NCBI GenBank assembly: GCA_913056475.1
Contig: CAJXMS010000163.1
Location: 1-5,407 of the forward strand
Origin: an uncultured Bacteroidota bacterium
GTDB lineage: Bacteria; Bacteroidota; Bacteroidia; Flavobacteriales; Schleiferiaceae
DNA: 5,407 bases
Reading direction: 5' to 3'
Positions 1 through 5,356 of this stretch are shown here, one piece after another (positions within the stretch are counted from its first letter, which is position 1; each line of letters begins with the position of its first letter). A program made the translations under genes and the position numbers. The notes beneath the pieces were generated by a model. That model saw only the letters and a program-made list of their open reading frames with translations. It had not been told where the DNA came from and did no database searches.

Positions 1-1144
1 GATACCAGGCCGCAAACGGGCCGGGGGTGATGGCTTTCTGGGCCTGGTCAAAGATAAGATACAATCCCTGGGGTTCCGCATAAAGGGTGGCCGGCTGGAG
101 GGGCTGGCGGTAGCGAATGCGCACCTGAAAACGGGCTTGCTGGCCGGTGGCCAGGCGGAGATCGGGGCGCACCCAGTGCTGCTGCTCAGCCTCGATAAAC
201 AGGCCCTCTTTATGCAGGGCCTGGTGGTGAGCGCCCTGGCCGGTATAGATGTAATTGGCTTCGGTATCCGTGCCCAACACAAAGAGCGGCTCAGGCGTGC
301 CGCCTATGGCAAGCCCTTTGCGCTGGCCTACGGTGAAGTAGTGGGCGCCGGTATGCTGGCCAATGACTTTTCCGAGCTCGGGCCTAAAGGCATAGGGCGC
401 CACCTGGCGGGCCAATTCCGGTGGATGGTTTGCCAAACCCTGACGCGGTACCTCGGTCTGGGCCGCGATTTCCACCACGGAGCCTTTGCGGGGGGCCAGT
501 TTCTGCTGGAGGAAGTCGGGGAGGCGCACTTTGCCCACAAAGCAGAGCCCCTGGGAATCGCGTTTTTCGGCGGTGACCAGTCCTTTTTCGGCGGCCAGGG
601 CACGTACTTGATCTTTTTGGAGATGACCGATGGGGAACAGGGCGTGGCGGAGCTGTTCTTGGGTGAGCTGGCAGAGGAAGTAGCTCTGGTCTTTCTGAGG
701 ATCGGCCCCGGCCAGGAGTTGATAGTAGGAATGGCCGTCGGCTCCGGTGGTTTCGCCTTTTTGGCAATAATGCCCGGTGGCCACGTAATCTGCCCCTAAT
801 TCGAGGGCCTTCTGGAGGAAGGTGTCAAATTTTATTTCCCGGTTACAGAGTACATCGGGATTGGGGGTACGGCCGGCTTGATACTCGGCAAACATATAAT
901 CAACGATACGCTCTTTGTACTCGGCGCTGAGGTCTATCACTTGAAAGGGAATTCCCAGGGCCTCTGCTACGAGCATGGCGTCATTGCTATCTTCTATCCA
1001 GGGGCATTCATCGTGGAGGGTCACGGATTCGTCATGCCAGTTGCGCATGAAGAGCCCGATTACTTCATGTCCCTGCTCTACCAGGAGGTGGGCGGTAACG
1101 CTGCTGTCTACTCCTCCGCTTAATCCTACTACTACTCTCGCCAT
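1..1144 (-). CDS. mnmA: tRNA-specific 2-thiouridylase MnmA (3' end cut by window edge)
   Basis: MnmA activates the C2 position of the wobble uridine (U34) of tRNA Lys, Glu and Gln with ATP and inserts sulfur to give s2U, part of the mnm5s2U pathway, in the cytoplasm. Reading from 1144 gives 381 codons without a stop down to base 2. The PP-loop SGGVDSS is at residues 9-15. The two family cysteines are visible: C100 in NPDVLCNREIKF and C201 in DSQGLCFVG. ATGHY is at 122-126 and GQRKGL at 273-278. The NWHDES and ECPWIEDSNDA segments near residues 35-56 match Bacteroidota versions as I remember them. The reading ends in ITPGPFAAWY, just short of the usual LGGG C-terminus, so probably only some 10-20 residues are missing. 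ATG 1144 begins 11 bases after the stop of the upstream MORN gene, with no Shine-Dalgarno; an upstream ATG at 1155 is out of frame. Co-transcription with the MORN gene is inferred. Confidence 0.96.
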   Translation of the reverse strand, partial: MARVVVGLSGGVDSSVTAHLLVEQGHEVIGLFMRNWHDESVTLHDECPWIEDSNDAMLVAEALGIPFQVIDLSAEYKERIVDYMFAEYQAGRTPNPDVLCNREIKFDTFLQKALELGADYVATGHYCQKGETTGADGHSYYQLLAGADPQKDQSYFLCQLTQEQLRHALFPIGHLQKDQVRALAAEKGLVTAEKRDSQGLCFVGKVRLPDFLQQKLAPRKGSVVEIAAQTEVPRQGLANHPPELARQVAPYAFRPELGKVIGQHTGAHYFTVGQRKGLAIGGTPEPLFVLGTDTEANYIYTGQGAHHQALHKEGLFIEAEQQHWVRPDLRLATGQQARFQVRIRYRQPLQPATLYAEPQGLYLIFDQAQKAITPGPFAAWY

Positions 1145-1155
1145 GGGGGGAACAT

Positions 1156-1920
1156 TTACCAGTGCGGCATAGGCGCTACAGTGGAGGTATCTTTGACAGA
1201 ATCGGCGGGCGTTTGTTTACTGCCATCGAGGGCCACCTTGAAGCCGTAGCGCCAGCGCTGTTTTTTTTCAATTTTTCCTTTCCGGGTAAAGAAGTACCAA
1301 ATACCGTGCATTTTTCCAGCCACGTACTTGCCCTTGAGGCGGGGCCGCCCATTGGGGTGAAAAAAGATGGCCTCCCCCCGCAGTTTACCCGCCCGGTAAT
1401 GGGCTTTACTTTTGGGGGTTCCGTCGCGGTAAAATTGCTTCCACGGCCCTTCTTTTTGATCTTTTTCGTAGTGGGTTATTTCCGCGAGCTGCCCGTTTTC
1501 AAAGTACTTTTTGGAAGGCCCCTGGCGCTGGCCCTTTTCATAAGATTCCCGGGCTACCAGGTTACTATCGCGGTCAAAAAAGGTCCAGACGCTATCCTTC
1601 TTTTTATCGCGATAGAGGCCCATGCCGGCCAGAAGCTTATCTTCTCCGTACTGATAACTCATGCAATTGCCGCTGCGGCCACGAAATACGTTAAGGGTCC
1701 GGAGCTGGCCGTTATCAAAATAATGGCGAAAGGTGTCCACTGGTATGCCGTGCTTAAACTGGCCCTGGTAGCGCAGCTTGCCGGAAGAATAGGTTTTTTT
1801 CCACTGGCCGTGGCGACGCCCCTGCTCGTCGCGTTGATTGATGCCTTGTGCCTGGGCATAGCTGGGAACACCCAGCCCCAGCAGAACCAGTATAAAGGGG
1901 ATGTGGCTTAGCTTTATCAT
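1156..1920 (-). CDS. Secreted MORN-repeat (YwqK-like) protein
   Basis: This 254-residue protein has a Sec-type signal peptide: MIKLSHIP, a hydrophobic core at about residues 8-19, then AQA before Q25, so it should be exported to the periplasm or envelope. I see no lipobox cysteine. The mature part is a chain of MORN_2-type repeats of about 23-26 residues with the pattern G-hydrophilic-G-x-W/x-x-F/Y-x-x-G/NG. Examples are HGQWKKTYSSGKL (38-50), YFENGQL (139-145), EGPWKQFYRDGTPK (157-170), RGEAIFFHPNGRP (181-193) and HGIWYFFTRKGKI (205-217). Residues about 230-254 are a polar tail without repeats. Automated annotation often calls such proteins 'toxin-antitoxin system YwqK family antitoxin', but no toxin partner is next to it and export argues against that role. 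Function unknown; MORN repeats are usually discussed as membrane- or protein-contact modules. It lies directly upstream of mnmA and downstream of its own promoter-like box. Confidence 0.88.
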   Translation of the reverse strand: MIKLSHIPFILVLLGLGVPSYAQAQGINQRDEQGRRHGQWKKTYSSGKLRYQGQFKHGIPVDTFRHYFDNGQLRTLNVFRGRSGNCMSYQYGEDKLLAGMGLYRDKKKDSVWTFFDRDSNLVARESYEKGQRQGPSKKYFENGQLAEITHYEKDQKEGPWKQFYRDGTPKSKAHYRAGKLRGEAIFFHPNGRPRLKGKYVAGKMHGIWYFFTRKGKIEKKQRWRYGFKVALDGSKQTPADSVKDTSTVAPMPHW

Positions 1921-1928
1921 GAATATCC

Positions 1929-1959
1929 CAAAGGTAGGGCAATTGGGGCATATACCGAA
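1929..1959 (-). promoter_or_regulatory. Putative Bacteroidota-type promoter of the MORN-mnmA unit
   Basis: On the minus strand TACCTTTG (1936-1929) fits the Bacteroidota -7 consensus TAnnTTTG exactly. A TTCG at 1959-1956, 19 bases upstream, is one mismatch from the TTTG -33 element. The box ends only 8 bases before the ATG at 1920, so a start site at the usual distance would give a leader of only a few bases. Matching the box is direct; promoter activity is inferred. Confidence 0.5.
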
Positions 1960-2004
1960 GGCGGGGCAAGGCCCAGGTGCTTAAGGAGGCCTATTCCCCC
2001 AAAT

Positions 2005-2037
2005 AAAAAAACCGCCTCAGCCGAAGGCCAAGGCGGT
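2005..2037 (-). terminator. Rho-independent terminator of the rpmB-rpmG-DUF4295 operon
   Basis: On the minus strand ACCGCCT (2037-2031) pairs perfectly with AGGCGGT (2017-2011). A small GCC/GGC inner stem caps the hairpin, and seven T (2011-2005) follow at once, then ATTT. There is no T-run on the other side, so it works on the minus strand only. It lies about 32 bases after the DUF4295 stop and ends the ribosomal-protein unit before the MORN promoter. Confidence 0.9.
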
Positions 2038-2068
2038 GATGGGATTGCCGGAACACCAGCTTAGCGAC

Positions 2069-2224
2069 TTAAGATTTCTTGAAGAAGTCTTCGACGTGTT
2101 CTTTGTTAACAATTTTCTCCTCAAACATGAGGCCACCGGAGCGCTTGTTTTTGGTCATTTTTACCACCTTGGTGTAGGAGGCGCTATCGCCGGTTTTGAG
2201 CGTTGCTACGGATTTCTTAGCCAT
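2069..2224 (-). CDS. DUF4295 family small basic protein, probably ribosome-associated
   Basis: A 51-residue lysine-rich protein that begins MAKKSVATLKTGDSASYTKV and ends EHVEDFFKKS. This is the DUF4295 pattern I know from Bacteroidota: MAKK-VATLK near the start, a central KVVKM stretch (19-23), and a terminal DFFKK. The family is nearly always encoded right after rpmB and rpmG, as here, with 8 bases after the bL33 stop. I recall that the Flavobacterium johnsoniae 70S structure revealed a phylum-specific ribosomal protein, bL38. This small basic protein next to bL28 and bL33 is a good candidate for the same family, but I could not confirm the identity from sequence alone. Start choice: ATG 2224 is the first ATG after the rpmG stop and gives the family's usual N-terminus. 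It is the last gene before the terminator at 2005-2037. Confidence 0.9.
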   Translation of the reverse strand: MAKKSVATLKTGDSASYTKVVKMTKNKRSGGLMFEEKIVNKEHVEDFFKKS

Positions 2225-2232
2225 ATCTCAGC

Positions 2233-2421
2233 TTATTTTATTTCCTTGTGAACGGTTTTCCGCTTCAGGATGGGGTTGTACTTTTTACGCTCCATGCGGT
2301 CGGGCGTATTTTTCTTATTCTTGGTGGTAATGTAACGCGAAGTGCCAGGCATACCGCTTTCTTTATGCTCGGTGCACTCCAATATTACCTGAACGCGATT
2401 TCCTTTGGTTTTTTTAGCCAT
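2233..2421 (-). CDS. rpmG: 50S ribosomal protein bL33
   Basis: A 62-residue, very basic protein with the bL33 layout: MAKKTKGNRVQVILECT, then SRYITTKNKKNTPDRMERKKYNP and a lysine-rich end. The length is typical of Bacteroidota bL33. Only one cysteine (C16 in LECT) is present, so this is the zinc-free (C-minus) form rather than the four-cysteine zinc-ribbon form, and it should not be zinc-regulated. bL33 sits near the 50S E site. It lies 35 bases after the rpmB stop and 8 bases before DUF4295, in one operon. The 35-base gap holds a short hairpin described separately. Confidence 0.96.
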   Translation of the reverse strand: MAKKTKGNRVQVILECTEHKESGMPGTSRYITTKNKKNTPDRMERKKYNPILKRKTVHKEIK

Positions 2422-2442
2422 GGGGCGATGCTTTTAAACGAT

Positions 2443-2455
2443 CTACGGAGCGTAG
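2443..2455 (-). repeat. Short hairpin between rpmB and rpmG
   Basis: CTACG (2443-2447), GAG, CGTAG (2451-2455) is a perfect 5-bp inverted repeat with a 3-base loop, starting 1 base after the rpmB stop codon in transcript order. No T-run follows, so it is not an intrinsic terminator. It could protect or mark an RNA end inside the operon, or be chance. Confidence 0.35.
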
Positions 2456-2456
2456 C

Positions 2457-2696
2457 CTACTTATTCAAATAACCTTTTTGGCGGGCTTCTTTGATCACCG
2501 CAGTGATGCCGCGCTTATTGATGTTCTTCAGAGCTGAGGTGGACACCCGCAGGGTAACCCACTTATTTTCGTCCGGGAGGTAAAACCGCTTTTTGGTGAG
2601 GTTTACATTAAAGCGACGCTTGTTTTTCTTGTTCGAGAAAGAAACATGATTGCCAGTAATGGCCTTTTTTCCGGTCAATTCGCAAATACGGGACAT
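2457..2696 (-). CDS. rpmB: 50S ribosomal protein bL28
   Basis: A 79-residue basic protein of the large ribosomal subunit. It shows the bL28 signature: MSRICELTGKKAITGNHVSF at the start (the family's CxxTGK-x-x-x-GN-VS), NKKNKRRFNVNLTKKRF in the middle, LRVSTSALKNINKRGI near residues 49-64. The open frame extends 19 codons further upstream to an ATG at 2753, but ATG 2696 is chosen because MSRxCxLTGK is the conserved N-terminus and the predicted transcript starts downstream of 2753. Only one Cys (C5) of the zinc-type pairs is present. It is the first gene of the rpmB-rpmG-DUF4295 operon. AAGCTGAG lies 3 bases before the ATG. Confidence 0.97.
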   Translation of the reverse strand: MSRICELTGKKAITGNHVSFSNKKNKRRFNVNLTKKRFYLPDENKWVTLRVSTSALKNINKRGITAVIKEARQKGYLNK

Positions 2697-2722
2697 ATGC
2701 TCAGCTTTGTTTTTAAGGTCGG

Positions 2723-2754
2723 CAAAAGTACGGCAATTAATTCTTCCCTGCAAG
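2723..2754 (-). promoter_or_regulatory. Bacteroidota-type promoter of the ribosomal-protein operon
   Basis: On the minus strand TACTTTTG (2730-2723) matches the -7 consensus TAnnTTTG exactly. CTTG (2754-2751), 20 bases upstream, matches three of four bases of the -33 TTTG. The start site should fall near 2716-2718, giving a leader of about 20 bases before the rpmB ATG at 2696. It lies in the 135-base gap after cinA, so the ribosomal genes need not depend on read-through from cinA. Confidence 0.72.
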
Positions 2755-2831
2755 ATGAAAGCCAGGGTCTTTTAGCCTTTTTAACGGTAGGTGGCCCTCC
2801 CCCACCCTGCTTGCCCTTAGCCATACGGGCT

Positions 2832-4094
2832 CTAAGCAGAGGACTGGGGCAAGGGATAGCCTTCCAGGTGACGGCGCAGCATATCGAGGGCCATGAGGCT
2901 ACTCCTTAAGATATTGCGTTGACGGTGTTGGCCGAAGTGAAAGACCACCGAGGAAACCCCTTCTGGCCCGGCCAGGGCCAGCCAGGTGTAGCCTACGGGC
3001 TTCTGGGCGCTTCCGCCACCGGGGCCCGCTACGCCACTACTGGCCAGGGCATAGTCGGTTCCCATATTTTGCCGGGCGGCGCGCGCCATTTGCTCTACTA
3101 CCGGTTGAGATACGGCGCCGTACGTGGCCAGATCTGCCGCAGATACCTGTAGGTGACCCTGCTTAATGGCATTGCTATAACTGATGATACTACCCTGGAA
3201 ATAGCGAGAGCTACCGGGTACGCTGGTAATTTGATGGGCAAGATACCCCCCGGTACAGCTTTCGGCTGTACTCAGCGTGGCGGAGTGCTCCACCAAGAGG
3301 CGGCCCACCACTTCCGGCAGGGTGTCATCGTCGGTACCAAAAATGATGGGCCCCAGGAGCTTTCGGAGCTTTTCCTCCTGGGCGTGAACCAGTTGCTGAG
3401 CGGCTTCTGTGCTGTGGCTATGGCCGGAAAGACGCAAACGAACCTGCCCGGGAGAAGGGAGGTAAGCCAGGGTAACAGAGGCGGGTAGCTGGTTTTCCCA
3501 GTCCTCCAGTTTGCGCGCCAGAATGCTTTCCGGATAGCCCTGGGTAAGAAAGGTCTTGTGAAAAAGACCGCGGGCGCCGGGCAGTTGGTCAATCCAGGGC
3601 ATAATTTCTTCCTTGACCAGGTATTCGGTTTCGTAGGGAACGCCTGGGGTAGAAAAATAATAACGGCCGTCTTTTTTAAAGCGCATGCCCGGGGCGGTAC
3701 CCCGCTTATTGGGCAGTACAGTGCAGGAACTGGGCACGTAAGCCTGCTGTAAATTGGCTTCAGTGGGGGTTCGCTTAAAACCGGCAAAAAGCGCTCTTAC
3801 CTGGGCTTCTACTTCTGGATGATGGGCCAGGGTGCCGCCAAAGAATTCCGTGAGAGTTTGCTTGGTAATATCATCCCGGGTGGGGCCTAAGCCACCGGTA
3901 AGGAACACCAGGTGGGTATCCGGGTGCACTTGCTCAAGGGCCTCTAGAATGGGTTTGCGCTCATCGGCAATTACCCGTTTCTGATGTACCTGAATGCCGC
4001 GTTTGTTAAGCTCTGTGGCAATCAGCTGAGAGTTGGTGTCCAGGGTTTGGCCGATGAGGATCTCGTCGCCGATAACGATGATTTCTGCTTGCAT
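2832..4094 (-). CDS. cinA: CinA: damage-inducible-type protein with nicotinamide-nucleotide amidohydrolase domain
   Basis: A 420-residue full-length two-domain CinA. The N-terminal molybdopterin-binding-type (COG1058) domain, about residues 1-170, carries IGDEILIG (8-15), TGGLGPTRDD (66-75), NKRGTAPG (129-136) and PGVPYE (150-155). In CinA proteins this domain is linked to ADP-ribose pyrophosphatase activity. A linker of about 170-255 follows. The C-terminal PncC domain, about 258-412, carries TAESCTGG (276-283, with the family's serine at S279), YSNAIK (306-311), SGVAGPGGG (353-361) and KPVG (365-368). PncC-type domains convert NMN to nicotinate mononucleotide plus ammonia, recycling NAD breakdown products. 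All key motifs look intact. The protein is cytoplasmic. ATG 4094 is the first start and gives MQAEIIVIGDEIL, the family N-terminus. Placement just upstream of rpmB is common in Bacteroidota as I recall. The old link to competence is not supported by anything here. Confidence 0.96.
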   Translation of the reverse strand: MQAEIIVIGDEILIGQTLDTNSQLIATELNKRGIQVHQKRVIADERKPILEALEQVHPDTHLVFLTGGLGPTRDDITKQTLTEFFGGTLAHHPEVEAQVRALFAGFKRTPTEANLQQAYVPSSCTVLPNKRGTAPGMRFKKDGRYYFSTPGVPYETEYLVKEEIMPWIDQLPGARGLFHKTFLTQGYPESILARKLEDWENQLPASVTLAYLPSPGQVRLRLSGHSHSTEAAQQLVHAQEEKLRKLLGPIIFGTDDDTLPEVVGRLLVEHSATLSTAESCTGGYLAHQITSVPGSSRYFQGSIISYSNAIKQGHLQVSAADLATYGAVSQPVVEQMARAARQNMGTDYALASSGVAGPGGGSAQKPVGYTWLALAGPEGVSSVVFHFGQHRQRNILRSSLMALDMLRRHLEGYPLPQSSA

Positions 4095-4188
4095 GGGTTA
4101 GGGAGCTTACAAAAGCGTGGCTTTGGCTATAGGTAACAGTGGCCGGGGACACATTTGGCCGGCAGGCCCACAGGAGCCTCGCTAAGGA

Positions 4189-4704
4189 TCAGATGCGCTT
4201 CATTTGACTCTTGATCATTTTGACCTGCTCGTTGAGCATGCCGCGGGTGTCCAGCTTTTTTACCTCGGAAAGCAGCACCATAGCTTCGCGCTTCCGGCGC
4301 TTGGTGACGGCAATTCCGGCCAGCTGGAGCTTGGCCATGGCGCGATCGTGCTTCATGCGCAGGCCGGTGTTGAGGGCTTTGCGCAGTAAGGTCTCTGCTT
4401 TGCCTACCCCGCGCTGGCTTTGAACGATGCCTTTGAGCATATACCAATAGGCCGTTTGGCCCCGCAAGAGGGACTTTTCGGGATTCTTAATCCGGTCGAG
4501 CCATTGATCGGCTTTATCCAAATTGTTTTTACGAAGAAACCAGAAGGCAATGAGGATATTCTCGTTGCGAAAAAAAGTGAAGAGCACCAAGCCCGCAAGC
4601 AAAGTAAGGGCTATACCGTTGCCGATATTTTCTTCGATAAACTGCCAAACGGCTACGCCCAAGAAAGCGGCCGTAGGGAATAAACGAAGGATTTTATTGA
4701 GCAT
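4189..4704 (-). CDS. Membrane-anchored protein with TPR-like C-terminal region, function unknown
   Basis: I do not recognise a characterised family for this 171-residue protein. Two hydrophobic segments, about residues 8-23 and 29-46, form a short hairpin in the membrane, separated by the polar EENIGNG. From about residue 50 the chain is helical and basic with TPR-like spacing: a first unit NNLDKADQWLDRI (60-72), a second around AYWYMLKGIVQSQRG with GKAETLLRKALN (85-112), a third around RAMAKLQLAGIA with KREAMVLLSEVKKL (121-151). The end, VKMIKSQMKRI, is strongly basic. It is probably an inner-membrane protein with a cytoplasmic helical-repeat domain for protein contacts. The start at ATG 4704 gives TM1 immediately; it overlaps the methyltransferase end by 52 bases in a different frame. 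A promoter-like TAAATTTG lies 22 bases upstream of the ATG, and AAGCT 6 bases upstream. cinA begins 94 bases after its stop. Confidence 0.75.
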   Translation of the reverse strand: MLNKILRLFPTAAFLGVAVWQFIEENIGNGIALTLLAGLVLFTFFRNENILIAFWFLRKNNLDKADQWLDRIKNPEKSLLRGQTAYWYMLKGIVQSQRGVGKAETLLRKALNTGLRMKHDRAMAKLQLAGIAVTKRRKREAMVLLSEVKKLDTRGMLNEQVKMIKSQMKRI

Positions 4705-5324
4705 ATCAGGAGCTTTAAAGAGCTGGCAAATTTAGGGCTTAGTGGGGATGTAGCGGGTCCGTATTTGTAGGCTTGATAGGGGAAATCCGGCGGTAAATTA
4801 CGCCATACCGTGCGGCTGCGCTCTACGTGGTTAAAGTAATGGCCCAGCCGCTGACGGAAGTATTGGCCGCCCGGGAGTACCCGGCCCTGCCAATAAGAGA
4901 AAGATAGCAGAAGGCCGCCGGGCTGTAAAGCCTGGTAAGATGCCTCCAGAATGCGGTCTTGGAGGCCCCGGGGAAAATTGGCCCAGGGAAGACTGGAGAT
5001 GATACAATCGCAGGAGTCGCGCCCGTGGAGCTGAAGGTGGTGGCCTATTTCTTCCGCAGAGGCCCGGTACACGGTAGCGCCGGGACAATTGCGCCGCGTG
5101 AGGTCCACCAGGCGGGGATTGGTCTCCAGGGCAAAAAAGGTAGCCCCCGGCCGCAAATGGCGAAGAATCTCGCGCGTAACCACACTGGTACCCGGACCAA
5201 ATTCCACTACGGCCCGCTTATCCCGCAGATGGGCTTGCTGCGCAATGTAGCGCGCCAACCGGGGGGAAGACTGCGCTATGGCTCCCGTTTTACCGGGATC
5301 TTGGATGAATTCTTTCCAAAGCAT
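4653..5324 (-). CDS. Class I SAM-dependent methyltransferase, phospholipid N-methyltransferase-like (PmtA/COG3963)
   Basis: A 223-residue methyltransferase. The N-terminus FIQDPGKTGAIAQSSPRLAR (6-25) is the pattern typical of PmtA-like enzymes (FL-x-P-x-x-x-GAIAPSS-x-x-LA). The SAM-binding motif I VVEFGPGTSVVT is at 39-50, the acidic residue after strand 2 is E67 in ALETNP, SSLPWANFP (110-118) fills the motif IV position, QPGG is at 134-137, and WRNLPPDFPY (174-183) is the characteristic late motif. PmtA enzymes methylate phosphatidylethanolamine towards phosphatidylcholine; whether this one uses a phospholipid cannot be read from sequence. Family members usually end soon after the NLPP-x-x-VY motif, so residues about 188-223 look like an extra tail, encoded partly over the start of the next gene. 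ATG 5324 is the only in-frame ATG after a stop codon at 5364-5366. It begins 32 bases after the stop of the upstream gene. Confidence 0.82.
   Translation of the reverse strand: MLWKEFIQDPGKTGAIAQSSPRLARYIAQQAHLRDKRAVVEFGPGTSVVTREILRHLRPGATFFALETNPRLVDLTRRNCPGATVYRASAEEIGHHLQLHGRDSCDCIISSLPWANFPRGLQDRILEASYQALQPGGLLLSFSYWQGRVLPGGQYFRQRLGHYFNHVERSRTVWRNLPPDFPYQAYKYGPATSPLSPKFASSLKLLICSIKSFVYSLRPLSWA
4727..4734 (-). promoter_or_regulatory. Possible -7 promoter box before the membrane/TPR gene
   Basis: On the minus strand TAAATTTG (4734-4727) matches TAnnTTTG and ends 22 bases before the ATG at 4704. No TTTG- or TTG-like -33 element is found at the expected 19-21-base spacing, and the site lies inside the upstream methyltransferase reading frame, so it is weaker than the rpmB promoter. 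Confidence 0.35.
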
Positions 5325-5356
5325 ATGATGTATATCTATGGCGGGCGGAAGAGGCC

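Noticed and set aside
137..799. A 220-codon open frame on the plus strand
   Set aside because: It lies wholly antisense to mnmA, whose catalytic motifs are all present, and its translation shows nothing recognisable.
1162..1911. A 249-codon open frame on the plus strand across the MORN gene
   Set aside because: It is the exact antisense of a gene with a signal peptide and clear repeats; its product shows no family motif. The codon usage of the real gene leaves few antisense stops.
1156..1920. YwqK-type toxin-antitoxin system
   Set aside because: The MORN protein carries an export signal and its neighbours are mnmA and a terminator; no toxin-like gene is present.
1983..1989. AAGGAGG, a perfect Shine-Dalgarno-like string on the plus strand
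   Set aside because: No plausible plus-strand gene starts just downstream; the sequence ahead is the terminator hairpin.
3272..3787. A 171-codon minus-strand frame within cinA
   Set aside because: It is an out-of-frame shadow of cinA with a low-complexity, proline- and cysteine-rich product.
4141..4170. Repeated GGCCGG and a GGCC-TGCC-GGCC inverted repeat between the membrane/TPR gene and cinA
   Set aside because: The stem is only 4 bp and no T-run follows, so it does not support a terminator; GGCC strings are frequent across this window.
4127..4447. A 106-codon minus-strand frame over the end of the membrane/TPR gene
   Set aside because: Arginine-, proline- and alanine-rich composition typical of a shadow frame in GC-rich DNA; the overlapping 171-residue frame has sensible transmembrane and helical structure.
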